A stretch of DNA of 38,279 nucleotides, taken from contig JBBRBO010000022.1 of assembly GCA_038205805.1 (NCBI GenBank), positions 1-38,279 of the forward strand. The letters are read 5' to 3'. Under the pieces are notes generated by a model. That model worked only from the letters and a program-made list of their open reading frames with translations. It was not told the origin of the DNA and did not search any database. Positions 15,527 to 23,850 of this stretch are shown piece after piece; the first letter of the stretch is position 1; each line of letters begins with the position of its first letter. The position numbers and the translations under genes are program-made. Source of the stretch: JBBSBY01 sp038205805. GTDB lineage: Bacteria; Desulfobacterota; Desulfomonilia; Desulfomonilales; Desulfomonilaceae.

Positions 15527-17422
15527 TCAAGGGGTCAAGCCGGATCGGCGTAACCATAGCCCTAATGTTAGGACAGGCGACAGGACAAATGGGTTCGCCT
15601 TGGACGGATCGGCGAGAAAACGCCTCGTTAGATCGTCAAACGCTTTGGTGTCAATATAGTCTTCCGTCGCTTTGCGACATGATTGAACAACTTCCTGGAC
15701 TAGGCTGCTTTCCGTTGCATTCATATCATAGAGCAGGCTCGGGGAGAAGTCCGTCTTATCCGTACGCACACAAATGTCATCGGGCAGAATACCCTTCATG
15801 GCCCGTCGCATTACATTCCGAGTGTATCCATTGGCAATTTTTTGCTCACTTGGGAGCGCCACACAAAACTCGGCTAATGATCGATCAAAGAACGGATGTC
15901 TATACTCGACGGCGTACCGGGCGGCAAGCTTGTTCGTGCCTTCCAGGTTGTGGGTCAGACCGCCCCATGTGAGACCTCGGTAATGTTGCTCCCGCGCATT
16001 GCGCATGGGTTGCAAATAAAACCCCCGAAACGCACGGTATCGCTTATCCGCGCCGATCTTCTCCGCAAACTGAGGCGAAATCAAGCTGGGTTTGGGCCAG
16101 GATCGATTCCCATGCCCGGTGACACGTCGCCACATTCTGCGAACCGGCGCCGGTGTGAGGGGCCGTATCGCCTTACGCCACATCAAGTCCGTAAACGAGC
16201 CGTCGGTTGCGGTTGCAAGAGCCCGAACCTCGTGGACCAGCGCGGCGATCCTCATCCGTGATGCCAGCTCCGCAAGATACGCCGTCCCATGGGAGACGGT
16301 GTTGTCCCCGTCAAAGCCGTCCAGAATCACGCGGACCCCATCGTCGGTGAGCACCCCTACAAGGGCGTCCCAGAATGAACTTGGCGCGTCAAAGGGATCG
16401 TCATGCTCCCATCCTGCACTCGACTCGAGGTAGGGATGTATCGGCAATCCTTCAGTCGGTACATACAAGGGCTTGACGCCTCCTTGAGCGGTCACGGTGC
16501 GTATGAACCGCTGCTCGTCGCATATGGGCAGGTGGTCGTACGTCGCCGAGAGGGTATACAGCGGCCCTATACTCGATTCGCGCACGGCGGCTCTCGCAAC
16601 GCAGGTTACACTCGACGAATCCAGTCCCCCGCTCAAGTGCGAGCCAACGGGGTAGGCGCTCCGGCAGCGGCGCCGCACCGCTTGAGTAAACAACTCCCGG
16701 AAAGCCTCGGCGTATTCGTCATCGGAACCCAGCCTCAGCTCACGATGGGGGTCTAAAGACCAATACTCCCGACTATGGACGGCTGCCCGCGTCACGGTCA
16801 TGGAATGCCCCGGCGCCAGACGAAGGATGCCCGCGTAAAAGGTGATCTCTTTGTCGTCCTTGAGGCCGACCAGGTAATCCCCCACCATGATCTCGTTCAA
16901 GCGCCGCGGGACTCGCGGGATTTCGAGTAAAGGACGAATCTCGGATGCAAAGGCGAACATGGCATCTGAGACGTAATAATACAAGGGACGCACCCCAAAC
17001 GCATCGCGAGCGCAGACGAGCTTTTCTTCGGCTCGATCCCACAGGCAGTAGGCGAAATCACCGTCCAGTTGCTGCGGCGCCGCATCGCCCCACTTCCGGT
17101 GAGCCTTCAGGATAAGGTCGCCGTCATCCACATCGTGAGCGGCTGTGGGATCAACGCCCAGGCGCTCCAGGAGTTCATCCCTATTGTAGAGACAGGCGTC
17201 GGCGGTGAGGACGTACCGACCCGAATAGTCCATCTTTGGATACCGTTCACGAACGGATTCAGGGGTGGTCCGCAACATGAGCCCACCGAGACTCACGGCG
17301 CCGTCCGTCCAGTTGCCGGAGCCGTCCGGGCCACGATAGCTCATGACGGCGAGCGTCTTCTTCAGGATAGTTTCGTCCGCCGGACGGCCGTCGCGGAAGA
17401 ATACGCCCGCAATCCCGCTCAT
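15527..17422 (-). CDS. Lasso cyclase (asparagine-synthetase-like, protein C)
   Basis: A 631-residue asparagine synthase B homologue. The N-terminal glutaminase-like domain starts MSGIAGVFF and has RGPDGSG and RDAFGVRPLYYY, but the catalytic Cys2 of true glutaminases is Ser, so ammonia release is not expected. The ATP-pyrophosphatase domain has the PP-loop SGGLDSSS at 264-271. Lasso cyclases activate an Asp/Glu side chain of the core as an acyl-adenylate and close the macrolactam with the N-terminal amine, so loss of Cys2 fits. The start at 17422 overlaps the stop of the protease gene by 4 bp (ATGA), showing translational coupling. An upstream start at 17464 would break this and precede MSGIAG. 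The precursor gene follows after 145 bp. Confidence 0.93.
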   Translation of the reverse strand: MSGIAGVFFRDGRPADETILKKTLAVMSYRGPDGSGNWTDGAVSLGGLMLRTTPESVRERYPKMDYSGRYVLTADACLYNRDELLERLGVDPTAAHDVDDGDLILKAHRKWGDAAPQQLDGDFAYCLWDRAEEKLVCARDAFGVRPLYYYVSDAMFAFASEIRPLLEIPRVPRRLNEIMVGDYLVGLKDDKEITFYAGILRLAPGHSMTVTRAAVHSREYWSLDPHRELRLGSDDEYAEAFRELFTQAVRRRCRSAYPVGSHLSGGLDSSSVTCVARAAVRESSIGPLYTLSATYDHLPICDEQRFIRTVTAQGGVKPLYVPTEGLPIHPYLESSAGWEHDDPFDAPSSFWDALVGVLTDDGVRVILDGFDGDNTVSHGTAYLAELASRMRIAALVHEVRALATATDGSFTDLMWRKAIRPLTPAPVRRMWRRVTGHGNRSWPKPSLISPQFAEKIGADKRYRAFRGFYLQPMRNAREQHYRGLTWGGLTHNLEGTNKLAARYAVEYRHPFFDRSLAEFCVALPSEQKIANGYTRNVMRRAMKGILPDDICVRTDKTDFSPSLLYDMNATESSLVQEVVQSCRKATEDYIDTKAFDDLTRRFLADPSKANPFVLSPVLTLGLWLRRSGLTP

Positions 17423-17859
17423 CCGTCCTTCCCGTCGAATTGCGGTAGGGCTACGTAACCGCACATGTTCCCAGAGCCGATGAGTATCTCATCTTGGGTT
17501 TTCAGCCACGCGTGTGCGCTGAAACTGGCCGAGTCACCGGTTTTCACACCGATCTCTAAGACGCTTGGATGTCCCTCGAGACTGAGCAGCGCTTTTGCGG
17601 TCAATGCGGAAGCGAGACAATTTGCGAGACCGGGGATACGTTTGCTCACCGTGCAAACCGCCCACTGAACCCTTTGCGCAATCCACAAGGGGTTTTCACC
17701 GGAAGGGCGTCGAGCGCCGATCCTTGATGAGAAACGAACAAGTCTCCGAAGAGAACACACCCGGAGCGCTACCCTGAAGAAACATGACAAGAAAACCGCT
17801 CCTAGTATGAGCTTACGATCCAACGGAGGCAGCGAAAAGAGTCTACGCAGGATTCTCAT
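17419..17859 (-). CDS. Lasso leader peptidase B2 (transglutaminase-like Cys protease)
   Basis: A 146-residue protein of the lasso B2 family that removes the leader peptide. The visible catalytic elements are Cys81 in NCLASALTAKALL and His116 in FSAHAWLK, with an acidic third member probably among D123/E124. Helical, hydrophobic residues 15-40 are common in this family. The open frame runs to 18006, but residues before MRILRRLFSLPP come from a palindromic repeat and resemble nothing in the family, so the ATG at 17859 is preferred even though its Shine-Dalgarno is poor. It couples by a 4-bp overlap to the cyclase. Split B1/B2 proteins are typical of Gram-positive and many non-enteric lasso clusters. 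Confidence 0.88.
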   Translation of the reverse strand: MRILRRLFSLPPLDRKLILGAVFLSCFFRVALRVCSLRRLVRFSSRIGARRPSGENPLWIAQRVQWAVCTVSKRIPGLANCLASALTAKALLSLEGHPSVLEIGVKTGDSASFSAHAWLKTQDEILIGSGNMCGYVALPQFDGKDG

Positions 17860-17861
17860 TG

Positions 17862-18034
17862 TCAACCAATGCCCCAACCAAATACGTAATATAGGGAAGA
17901 ACCTTCTAGAAAGAAGTTTCTCCCCAAACCCCTCTCCACGAATTTTATCATGGCCGAAACGAGCAAGAGGTTGGAAAAACCTGCTTTGCAATGAAAGCTC
18001 CACCAATGTTACTTGTGTGAAAGCACATCGGTAT
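17862..18034 (+). repeat. Dispersed palindromic intergenic repeat, copy 4, inside the lasso operon
   Basis: Begins CAACCAATGCC, then GTAATATAGGG and the palindrome arms GGGAAGAACCTTCTAG / AAAGAAGTTTCTCCCC, then ATGGCCGAAACGAG and module 2 (CTGCTTTGCAATGAAAGCTC ... TGAAAGCACATCGGTAT). It fills the 150-bp gap between B1 and B2 and also supplies the last eight codons and stop of B1. Its hairpin lies in the operon transcript. Confidence 0.8.
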
Positions 18035-18302
18035 CAACCAATATGAGACCGGCCTCTTGGAGCTGCCTCAGAAACTCGAAAAGGTCGTTGTGGAAGACCT
18101 CAGGCTCGACATCGTATTGGGTGAGGAGCGCATCGTAAATGGTCCCCACTGTTCGCTGTTCACCCATGAGCTTCCATATATCCGAGGCCACGTCATTGAG
18201 GCCGTAGTACATGCTGCTGTCCAGGTTGAGTATGGCGACCCCGTCATCCAAGGTTGTAGAAACCTGGCCTGAGGAAACAACGACTTGGGTGTCTTTCGTC
18301 AT
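18009..18302 (-). CDS. Lasso B1 protein (PqqD-like RiPP leader-binding domain)
   Basis: A 97-residue PqqD-fold protein. In lasso systems this RiPP recognition element binds the leader signature (here YTKPEL..YG) and presents the precursor to B2. Conserved features include GVAILNLDSSMYYGLNDVASDIWKLM and EFLRQLQEAGLI. AAGGA 8 bp before the ATG at 18302 gives the start; the frame also opens at 18332. The extreme C-terminus (DTDVLSHK) is encoded by the repeat that follows, so the native tail may have been replaced. It is the first gene of the leftward operon, about 200 bp from a candidate promoter. Confidence 0.9.
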   Translation of the reverse strand: MTKDTQVVVSSGQVSTTLDDGVAILNLDSSMYYGLNDVASDIWKLMGEQRTVGTIYDALLTQYDVEPEVFHNDLFEFLRQLQEAGLILVDTDVLSHK

Positions 18303-18500
18303 GGGGCTTTCCTTGATTGAACTACGGCGCAACGTCGGCGAATCTTAAGTATATACGAGGAGAACAGGGCTCGCAATCGCGGCTGTGACCACGCTCAAGG
18401 TCATCATGCGTCGAGCATAGTACCACCTTCGGCTTGCTGAATCCTTTCAAAAAACGTGAGGTATTTTTCTGAAATAAAGTTTCCTTCCGCCCTACTTTCT

Positions 18501-18528
18501 ATGGTATATTAAAATATTACCTTGTCAA
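18501..18528 (-). promoter_or_regulatory. Candidate sigma-70 promoter of the lasso operon
   Basis: On the minus strand TTGACA (18523-18528), 16-bp spacer and TACCAT (18501-18506), preceded by an AAAAAACTTTTTT tract that could act as an UP element. Transcription would start near 18494, leaving a leader of about 190 nt before B1. The box and spacer closely resemble the orphan promoter at 1872-1899. Confidence 0.5.
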
Positions 18529-18597
18529 CCCAAAAAAGTTTTTTCCCTACCAGAGCCATTCTCCTGTCCGTATGCCATAGTACGGCTGCGTCCACGG
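18509..18597 (-). pseudogene. Decayed gene-tail fragment, copy A
   Basis: The minus strand encodes PWTQP and, in another frame, MALVGKKLFWVDK before a stop. This matches PWAQP ... MALEGKKVFWVDKNNK in one frame at 33002-33157; over about 40 bp the two DNA copies differ at two positions. The frame break and lack of a gene body make it a relic. It overlaps the promoter candidate. Rejected as a functional gene. Confidence 0.45.
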
Positions 18598-18840
18598 ATC
18601 GGTGACTCCCCGCTCGCCGGTGAAAGAGTCGGACTGGTGAAGCGCATTCTTGTATGTAGGACCGTCTAGCTCTTTCCGATACCCATGTCCATGACGCGAG
18701 GGCCTCCACAAACAATGAAAGCTCGTTGACACACGTGCAGATATTGGCGTCAATATCCTCGACCGGCGTTAGGTGGGATGAGCCGGGGCATCATATGCAG
18801 CCTTCAATGGACCTTTTGTCGGCAGCGGCGGAGCGGGTAA

Positions 18841-19066
18841 TACCAATGCGCAGCCAAAGAAGTAATATCGGGGAGAACCTTCTTGAAAGAAGGCTTCTCC
18901 CCGAACCCCTCTCCAAGAACTTTTAAATGGCCGAAACCGGCTTTTCTCAAGGAAAAAAGGCCGCTTTCGGCATATTAAACATTCTCAGATAGACGTCGAA
19001 AAAACCTACCTTCCCAAAAAGAGTCTTCACCAATGTTACTCGTTGGAAAGCACTTTGGTATAAATT
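18841..19066 (+). repeat. Dispersed palindromic intergenic repeat, copy 5
   Basis: The clearest copy: TACCAATGCG, AAGTAATATCGG, then a near-perfect palindrome (CGGGGAGAACCTTCTT / AAGAAGGCTTCTCCCCG, 18869-18903), CCCCTCTCCAAGAAC, ATGGCCGAAACCGGC with a second hairpin (GCCGAAA ... TTTCGGC) and a diverged module 2 (TTCACCAATGTTACTCG ... GGAAAGCACTTTGGTAT). The rest of the 18303-19151 gap holds the promoter, the relic fragment and no gene. Confidence 0.8.
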
Positions 19067-19092
19067 ACTTTAGGGAAGCGTATTTCAGATTT

Positions 19093-19125
19093 GGGGAGAA
19101 GCCCACGTGCAAAAAGCTTCTCCCC
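19093..19125 (-). terminator. Hairpin 3' of the acyl-CoA synthetase gene
   Basis: Perfect 10-bp inverted repeat GGGGAGAAGC/GCTTCTCCCC with a 13-nt loop, 26 bp beyond the stop codon at 19152. Its arm sequence is the same as the palindromic repeat arm, so it may be a partial repeat copy serving as a transcript end. It lacks a clear T run after the stem. Confidence 0.5.
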
Positions 19126-19151
19126 AACGTTGTTTCGATCAAGAGGCGAGA

Positions 19152-20888
19152 TTACGCGGTTTCTTGGGTCGCGGCCTTTTCCAGACCCAGTTCTTCGACG
19201 GATTGGCGCCGCATGAGGTATTTTTGGATCTTTCCCGTGATGGTCATGGGAAAATCGTCGGTGAATTTGTAGTAGCGGGGCACTTTGTAATGAGCGATTT
19301 GGCCCTTGCAAAAGTCCTTGAACTCCTGATCCGTAGCCGTTTGGCCGGGTTTCAGTTTCACCCACGCCATGATCTCTTCGCCGTATTTTTCGTCGGGCAC
19401 TCCGATGATCTGCACATCCGAGACTTTCGGGTGCTGATAGAAAAATTCCTCGATTTCACGAGGGTAGACGTTTTCGCCGCCGCGAATAATCATATCCTTT
19501 ATGCGTCCCACTATCTTTATGTAGCCTTCTGCGTCCATCCTGGCCAAGTCGCCGGTGTGCATCCATCTTGCTGCGTCGATGGCGTTGCGTGTGCCTTCTT
19601 CGTTTTCCCAGTAGCCCAGCATAACGCTGTAGCCGCGGGTGCAGAGTTCACCGGATTCGCCTATGGGAACCACCTTGCCGTCCGCGGGGTCAACGATCTT
19701 GACCTCGATGTGCGGATGAGCCATGCCCACAGTGCTCACTTGCTTTTCCAGGCTGGAATCGGCTCTCGTTTGGGTGCTCACGGGACTGGTTTCGGTCATA
19801 CCGTAGGCGATTTGGACCTCTTTCATGTTCATGAGGTCTTTTACCTTCTTCATAACCTCGATGGGACAAGGCGCCCCCGCCATGACGCCGGTGCGCAGGG
19901 ACGACAGATCGAATTCCTTAAACTGAGGGTGATCCAGCTCGGCGATGAACATGGTCGGGACGCCGTAGAGCGACGTGCATTTTTCCGCTTGCACGGCCTC
20001 AAGGACCGCGAGGGGCTCAAAACCTTCAGAGGGATACACCATTGTGGCGCCGTGGGCGACGCAGCCAAGGTTCCCCATAACCATGCCGAAGCAATGATAG
20101 AGCGGCACGGCGATACACATGCGATCCTTTGACGTGAGTTTCTGAAGCTCGGTCACGAAGTAACCGTTGTTCAAGATATTGTGATGGCTTAGTGTTGCGC
20201 CTTTCGGGAAGCCCGTAGTGCCGCTGGTGTACTGAATGTTAATGGGATCGTCGAACTCTTGATCTTTCTGTCGCTGGGCGAGTTGTTCGTCGGTGATTTT
20301 ATCACCCAAATTCATGACGTCCGTCCAGGTGAGCATTCCCGGCTTGCGCTCGTCACCGATGCGGATCACCGCCCTCAAAGCGGGGGCCTTTGCGGATTTC
20401 AAATTACCAGGTTCACTTTGAGCAAGTTCCGGGCAGGTTTCGTACATCATTTCCGTGTAATTGGACAGCTTGAATTCCGGGGCGATAATGATTCCGGACA
20501 AACCGGCTTGAGAGAGTACATATTCCAGCTCGTGGAGCCTGTATGAAGGATTGATATTGACGAGAATGGCGCCGATCTTACTCGTGGCGAATTGGGCCGC
20601 GCACCATTCGTACTTATTGGGAGACCAAATCCCGACACGTTCGCCTTTTTTAAAGCCTAGCGCCATCAATCCCTTGGCGAATTGGTTTACTTTGCTTTGC
20701 AGCTCACGATAGGTAAATCGAACCCCTTGATCCCTCACCACAAGGGCGTCGTTGTCGGGATGTTCCTCTGCGGTTTTATCGAACATGTCGCCGATGGTGA
20801 TTCCCAAAAGGGGTTTTTCGCTGATTCCGCTTGCGTAACTGCCTAGAATGACGCCTTCGGCTTGTGGGGCTTGAGCTTCGGTGGGCAT
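19152..20888 (-). CDS. AMP-forming fatty acyl-CoA synthetase (FadD/ACSF2-like)
   Basis: A 578-residue member of the ANL superfamily that activates a medium/long-chain carboxylic acid with ATP and CoA. Signature motifs are complete: P-loop YTSGTTGFPKG at 220-230, YGMTETSPV (A5), WMHTGDLARMDAEGY (ribose-binding Asp), GRIKDMIIRGGENVYPREIEEF hinge and MTITGKIQKYLMR with the catalytic Lys. LYHCFGMV and PSYRLHELEYVL are typical of ACSF2/AMP-dependent fatty-acid ligases. AGGAG precedes the ATG at 20888. It stands alone between hairpins. A TTGACA on the minus strand near 21285 might belong to its promoter, ~400 bp upstream. Exact chain length cannot be told. Confidence 0.92.
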   Translation of the reverse strand: MPTEAQAPQAEGVILGSYASGISEKPLLGITIGDMFDKTAEEHPDNDALVVRDQGVRFTYRELQSKVNQFAKGLMALGFKKGERVGIWSPNKYEWCAAQFATSKIGAILVNINPSYRLHELEYVLSQAGLSGIIIAPEFKLSNYTEMMYETCPELAQSEPGNLKSAKAPALRAVIRIGDERKPGMLTWTDVMNLGDKITDEQLAQRQKDQEFDDPINIQYTSGTTGFPKGATLSHHNILNNGYFVTELQKLTSKDRMCIAVPLYHCFGMVMGNLGCVAHGATMVYPSEGFEPLAVLEAVQAEKCTSLYGVPTMFIAELDHPQFKEFDLSSLRTGVMAGAPCPIEVMKKVKDLMNMKEVQIAYGMTETSPVSTQTRADSSLEKQVSTVGMAHPHIEVKIVDPADGKVVPIGESGELCTRGYSVMLGYWENEEGTRNAIDAARWMHTGDLARMDAEGYIKIVGRIKDMIIRGGENVYPREIEEFFYQHPKVSDVQIIGVPDEKYGEEIMAWVKLKPGQTATDQEFKDFCKGQIAHYKVPRYYKFTDDFPMTITGKIQKYLMRRQSVEELGLEKAATQETA

Positions 20889-21731
20889 GCGCTAATCTCC
20901 TGGTGAAAATATAGTTCACTATCCGGAACGTATGCACGTCCGGGGTAGGCCTGAATCCTGACCGCTGCGGTGAAAGACCCCGTTTCACCGCTATTCATAC
21001 CGACAACAGAGGACCAATAGGAATCAATAATAACGGGATCCATCAAACTATGAGAAAGACTGCGAGTTTTAAAGAAACCGATCACCGTAGTGAATCCTCA
21101 GCCGTCGGCCTCTACGGGATAAGATCGTTGAGGGCCGGTGATTCGTTTCTTATATGAAGCGACCGCCCACGAACTGTGTCGGCGAGGCCTTTTGGGACCG
21201 CCGGTAAAGCGGAAAATCATGGGCCGGCAAAATATAGCACATAAAAACACGTGATTTCTACTTTTATTGTGCAACTTTTTTTAGTGTCAATATTTGATAG
21301 TAAGGTGAAAAATAAACCGCACCAAAGGACTTTACCGCTCTTGGCTAGGGATTACTACACCCCACGCCAGGTTTAGGCGCCGGTAAGAACGTACGCCGGG
21401 GGCGCCGAGCCGGAGCTTCAAACACGATCGCCACGGTTTCTCATAAATGAAAATAATTTCAGCGGAATGAACCGCGTACACCGCAGCCACATAGCATCGT
21501 GGACCGTAATCACTCATCGGCGCCGATCCTTGCCCTCGAGCCCCTGTTTGGCTACTATACGTTCCGGAGCAAAGCTGCGCATCGGGTGACCGGCTCTCGG
21601 GATCTTCTGTGCCAAAATGGTGGCTGGTACACCGCATAAAACGCCGTATGGGCGCCGTGAACCGTAAGAAACGGAGTCTACTTCATTATATCTTTCCAGA
21701 TACGAAGCGGGGAGGCGCCCTTGGAGTTCCA
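20889..21731. other. Divergent intergenic spacer between acyl-CoA synthetase and TauE/SafE genes
   Basis: Some 840 bp with no supported gene. Open frames here have no start signals or family resemblance. An AT-rich patch at 21235-21310 (with reverse-strand TTGACA and TATATT elements at non-ideal spacing) is the most promoter-like area. Confidence 0.45.
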
Positions 21732-22529
21732 ATGCTAACGACGATTTTGTTGTATGCCTTTGTAGGCGCGATTGCGGGCGTACTCGCCGGCTTATTGGGA
21801 GTAGGCGGCGGCCTCGTCATCGTACCAATGATGGTCTACGCCCTCGGAGTGCAGCAGGTCTCATACGATGTAATCATGCACATGGCCTTGGGGACCTCCT
21901 TGGCCAGCATCATGTTCACGTCCATATCGAGCTTCATGGCTCACCATGCGCGCGGCGCCGTGCGATGGGATGTGGTGAGGCGCATCGTATTGGGCATCCT
22001 CGTGGGAACCTTTGTGGGCTCCTGGATAGCCGCGCAACTCTCGACAAATTCACTCAAAGCCTTTTTTGTGCTCTTTCTCTATTATGTGGCCGCTCAGTTC
22101 CTGCTTGACCGTAAACCGAAACCCGACCGTAACCTACCGGGATCAGCCGGTATGTTAGCGGTAGGCAATATCATCGGCATCGTATCGAGCTTTGTGGGCA
22201 TCGGCGGCGGCAGTTTGTCCGTGCCGTTCATGATTTGGTGCAACATCCCCGTCCGTCACGCAATCGGCACGTCCGCGGCGATAGGGTTTCCCATCGCACT
22301 TTCCGGCGCTGTAGGGTATGTCTTTAACGGTTGGGGAGCGAGCGATCTCCCGGCCTATTCTCTTGGATATGTGTATCTCCCCGGGCTCTTGGGCATCGTG
22401 GCCGCCAGCGTGCTCACGGCTCCTCTTGGCGCTCGTCTTGCGCATACGTTGCCTGTGCAGCATCTCAAACGTATCTTCGCCGTGCTCCTTCTTCTAGTGG
22501 GGACTCGCATGCTTGTGAGCCTTCTCTAG
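21732..22529 (+). CDS. TauE/SafE-family membrane transporter (sulfite exporter-like)
   Basis: A 265-residue integral membrane protein with about eight helices arranged as two inverted repeats, each with the glycine motif of the family: GLLGVGGGLVIVPMMVYALG near residue 20 and SFVGIGGGSLSVPFMIW near residue 155. GTSLAS and GTSAAIGFPIALSG are also typical. GGAG lies 5 bp before the ATG at 21732; the frame opens earlier (21609), but that region is hydrophilic and unlikely. Family members export sulfite, sulfoacetate or other organic anions. The substrate here is unknown; a sulfonate- or sulfite-related role would suit an anaerobic sulfur metaboliser. No sulfur gene is adjacent. Confidence 0.92.
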   Translation: MLTTILLYAFVGAIAGVLAGLLGVGGGLVIVPMMVYALGVQQVSYDVIMHMALGTSLASIMFTSISSFMAHHARGAVRWDVVRRIVLGILVGTFVGSWIAAQLSTNSLKAFFVLFLYYVAAQFLLDRKPKPDRNLPGSAGMLAVGNIIGIVSSFVGIGGGSLSVPFMIWCNIPVRHAIGTSAAIGFPIALSGAVGYVFNGWGASDLPAYSLGYVYLPGLLGIVAASVLTAPLGARLAHTLPVQHLKRIFAVLLLLVGTRMLVSLL

Positions 22530-22614
22530 CTGCGCTTTGCGATAAGCATTCACCGGGAGTAAGCCGACCCCGCGCATTCGTCACGAGTGTTGTACACCAA
22601 TGCCTAGCCTGAGA

Positions 22615-22815
22615 AGTAATAGTGGGGAGAACCGTCTTGAAAGAAAGGATGATTCCCAGACCCCTCTTCAAGACCTTTCACAATGGCCGAAACCAACATT
22701 TCTCAAGAAGAAAGGCCGCTTTCGGTAAATATCACACGTTTCTTAGAAAGAGTTGGAAAGACCCTGCTTTGCAACAAAAGCTCCACCAATCTTACGTTTA
22801 TGAAAGCATATCGGC
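22615..22815 (+). repeat. Dispersed palindromic intergenic repeat, copy 6
   Basis: AAGTAATAGTGGGGAGAACC with a decayed second arm, CCCCTCTTCAAGACC, ATGGCCGAAACC, TTTCTCAAGAAGAAAGGCCG (all as in copy 5), then CTGCTTTGCAACAAAAGCTC and TGAAAGCATATCGGCA (module 2). The order of modules equals copies 4 and 5. Confidence 0.8.
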
Positions 22816-23850
22816 AGTAGACATAGTGTGCGGTATCCCTTAGGGGCAGGCTCTCCAAACCGGTCGGCCTGCGGATTCTTCTTATCTTTAAAACCCTTCA
22901 ATTTAGCGCCCGGTATGCTTCACGAGTACGCAGCTTGGCGATAAAACCCCCCTTGTTGAGGTTGAGTTAATTTGAAGCTAACCCTTAGAGCGTGCGGGTT
23001 CTGCGGCTTTCCGTCCGTTTGTTACCGCACGAGACGATAAAAACAATCGGGAGAACACACGCTTGTGAGTGAGCGATCACAAGAGGCAGTAATGTTTTGC
23101 CTGCGGGGTGGACTTCGCGGGATCTCCGCCTTCTTGCGTTTGTTCGGATATATGAACACCTGAAATTACCCCCTTTTCAGGTTAAAGCGACGCCGTACGC
23201 GTACTCCGGCTTTAAACCTGGTGAGGATGCGCCTCTTATTTGTATGATTCTCCGATCTTCGGCTGATATTTCTTTCTTTGCACATCCTGATCGATACAAA
23301 AAATCACTATATCGAACATAAAGGCTCTTGACACGACCGGGCTCCGGAGTGTACAAATGAATAAGCATCCTGAAAAAACGGCGGCGAACGCAACGCCATG
23401 GGGTATCCACTTTTCGGGATTTTCCATACACCAGAACTCTTCGATCTAACTCATATAATCAATCATGCCGATAATTCGGCTTCGTTTTATTACGCGAAAC
23501 CTCTCAACAACAACGTATAGGCGCTTTTCATCGTCATTAACCAACGCTTGCGGGTCAAGCAATAGAATGCTTACAGGGGGGCGTCCTTGGGCACAGCCTC
23601 TTCGGTCGCTTACAGGGTAAGGGATTGCAGGGGCTCCGCCGCGGGGATACTCCAGTGCAATAGGTAAGCATGCGGCATTTCTCGATAGTGAGTTATGGGC
23701 GGTACAGCGGCGCCTTTCAAGTATTTGGATCACCGGCTCGGCCCCATACAACATAGTTAGTTCATAACGGCGGCAATTCAGGTTTGCCCACGATAATCGC
23801 CGGCTGATTGCGTAGACCTGAAAAAACATAAAGCAGGAGGGAATGTGTCA
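22816..23850. other. Long spacer upstream of acs, no supported gene
   Basis: About 1 kb with no convincing coding frame, RNA gene or repeat. It must contain the acs promoter, but no clear -35/-10 or sigma-54 (GG-N10-GC) site was identified with confidence. Confidence 0.45.

Noticed and set aside
19107..20132. Rightward open frame of 341 codons opposite the acyl-CoA synthetase
   Set aside because: Antisense artefact of codon bias; begins inside a repeat hairpin and has no domain.
11770..22815. Repeated hairpins considered as a CRISPR array
   Set aside because: Copies are kilobases apart, vary in length and orientation, have no regular spacers and no cas genes are present.
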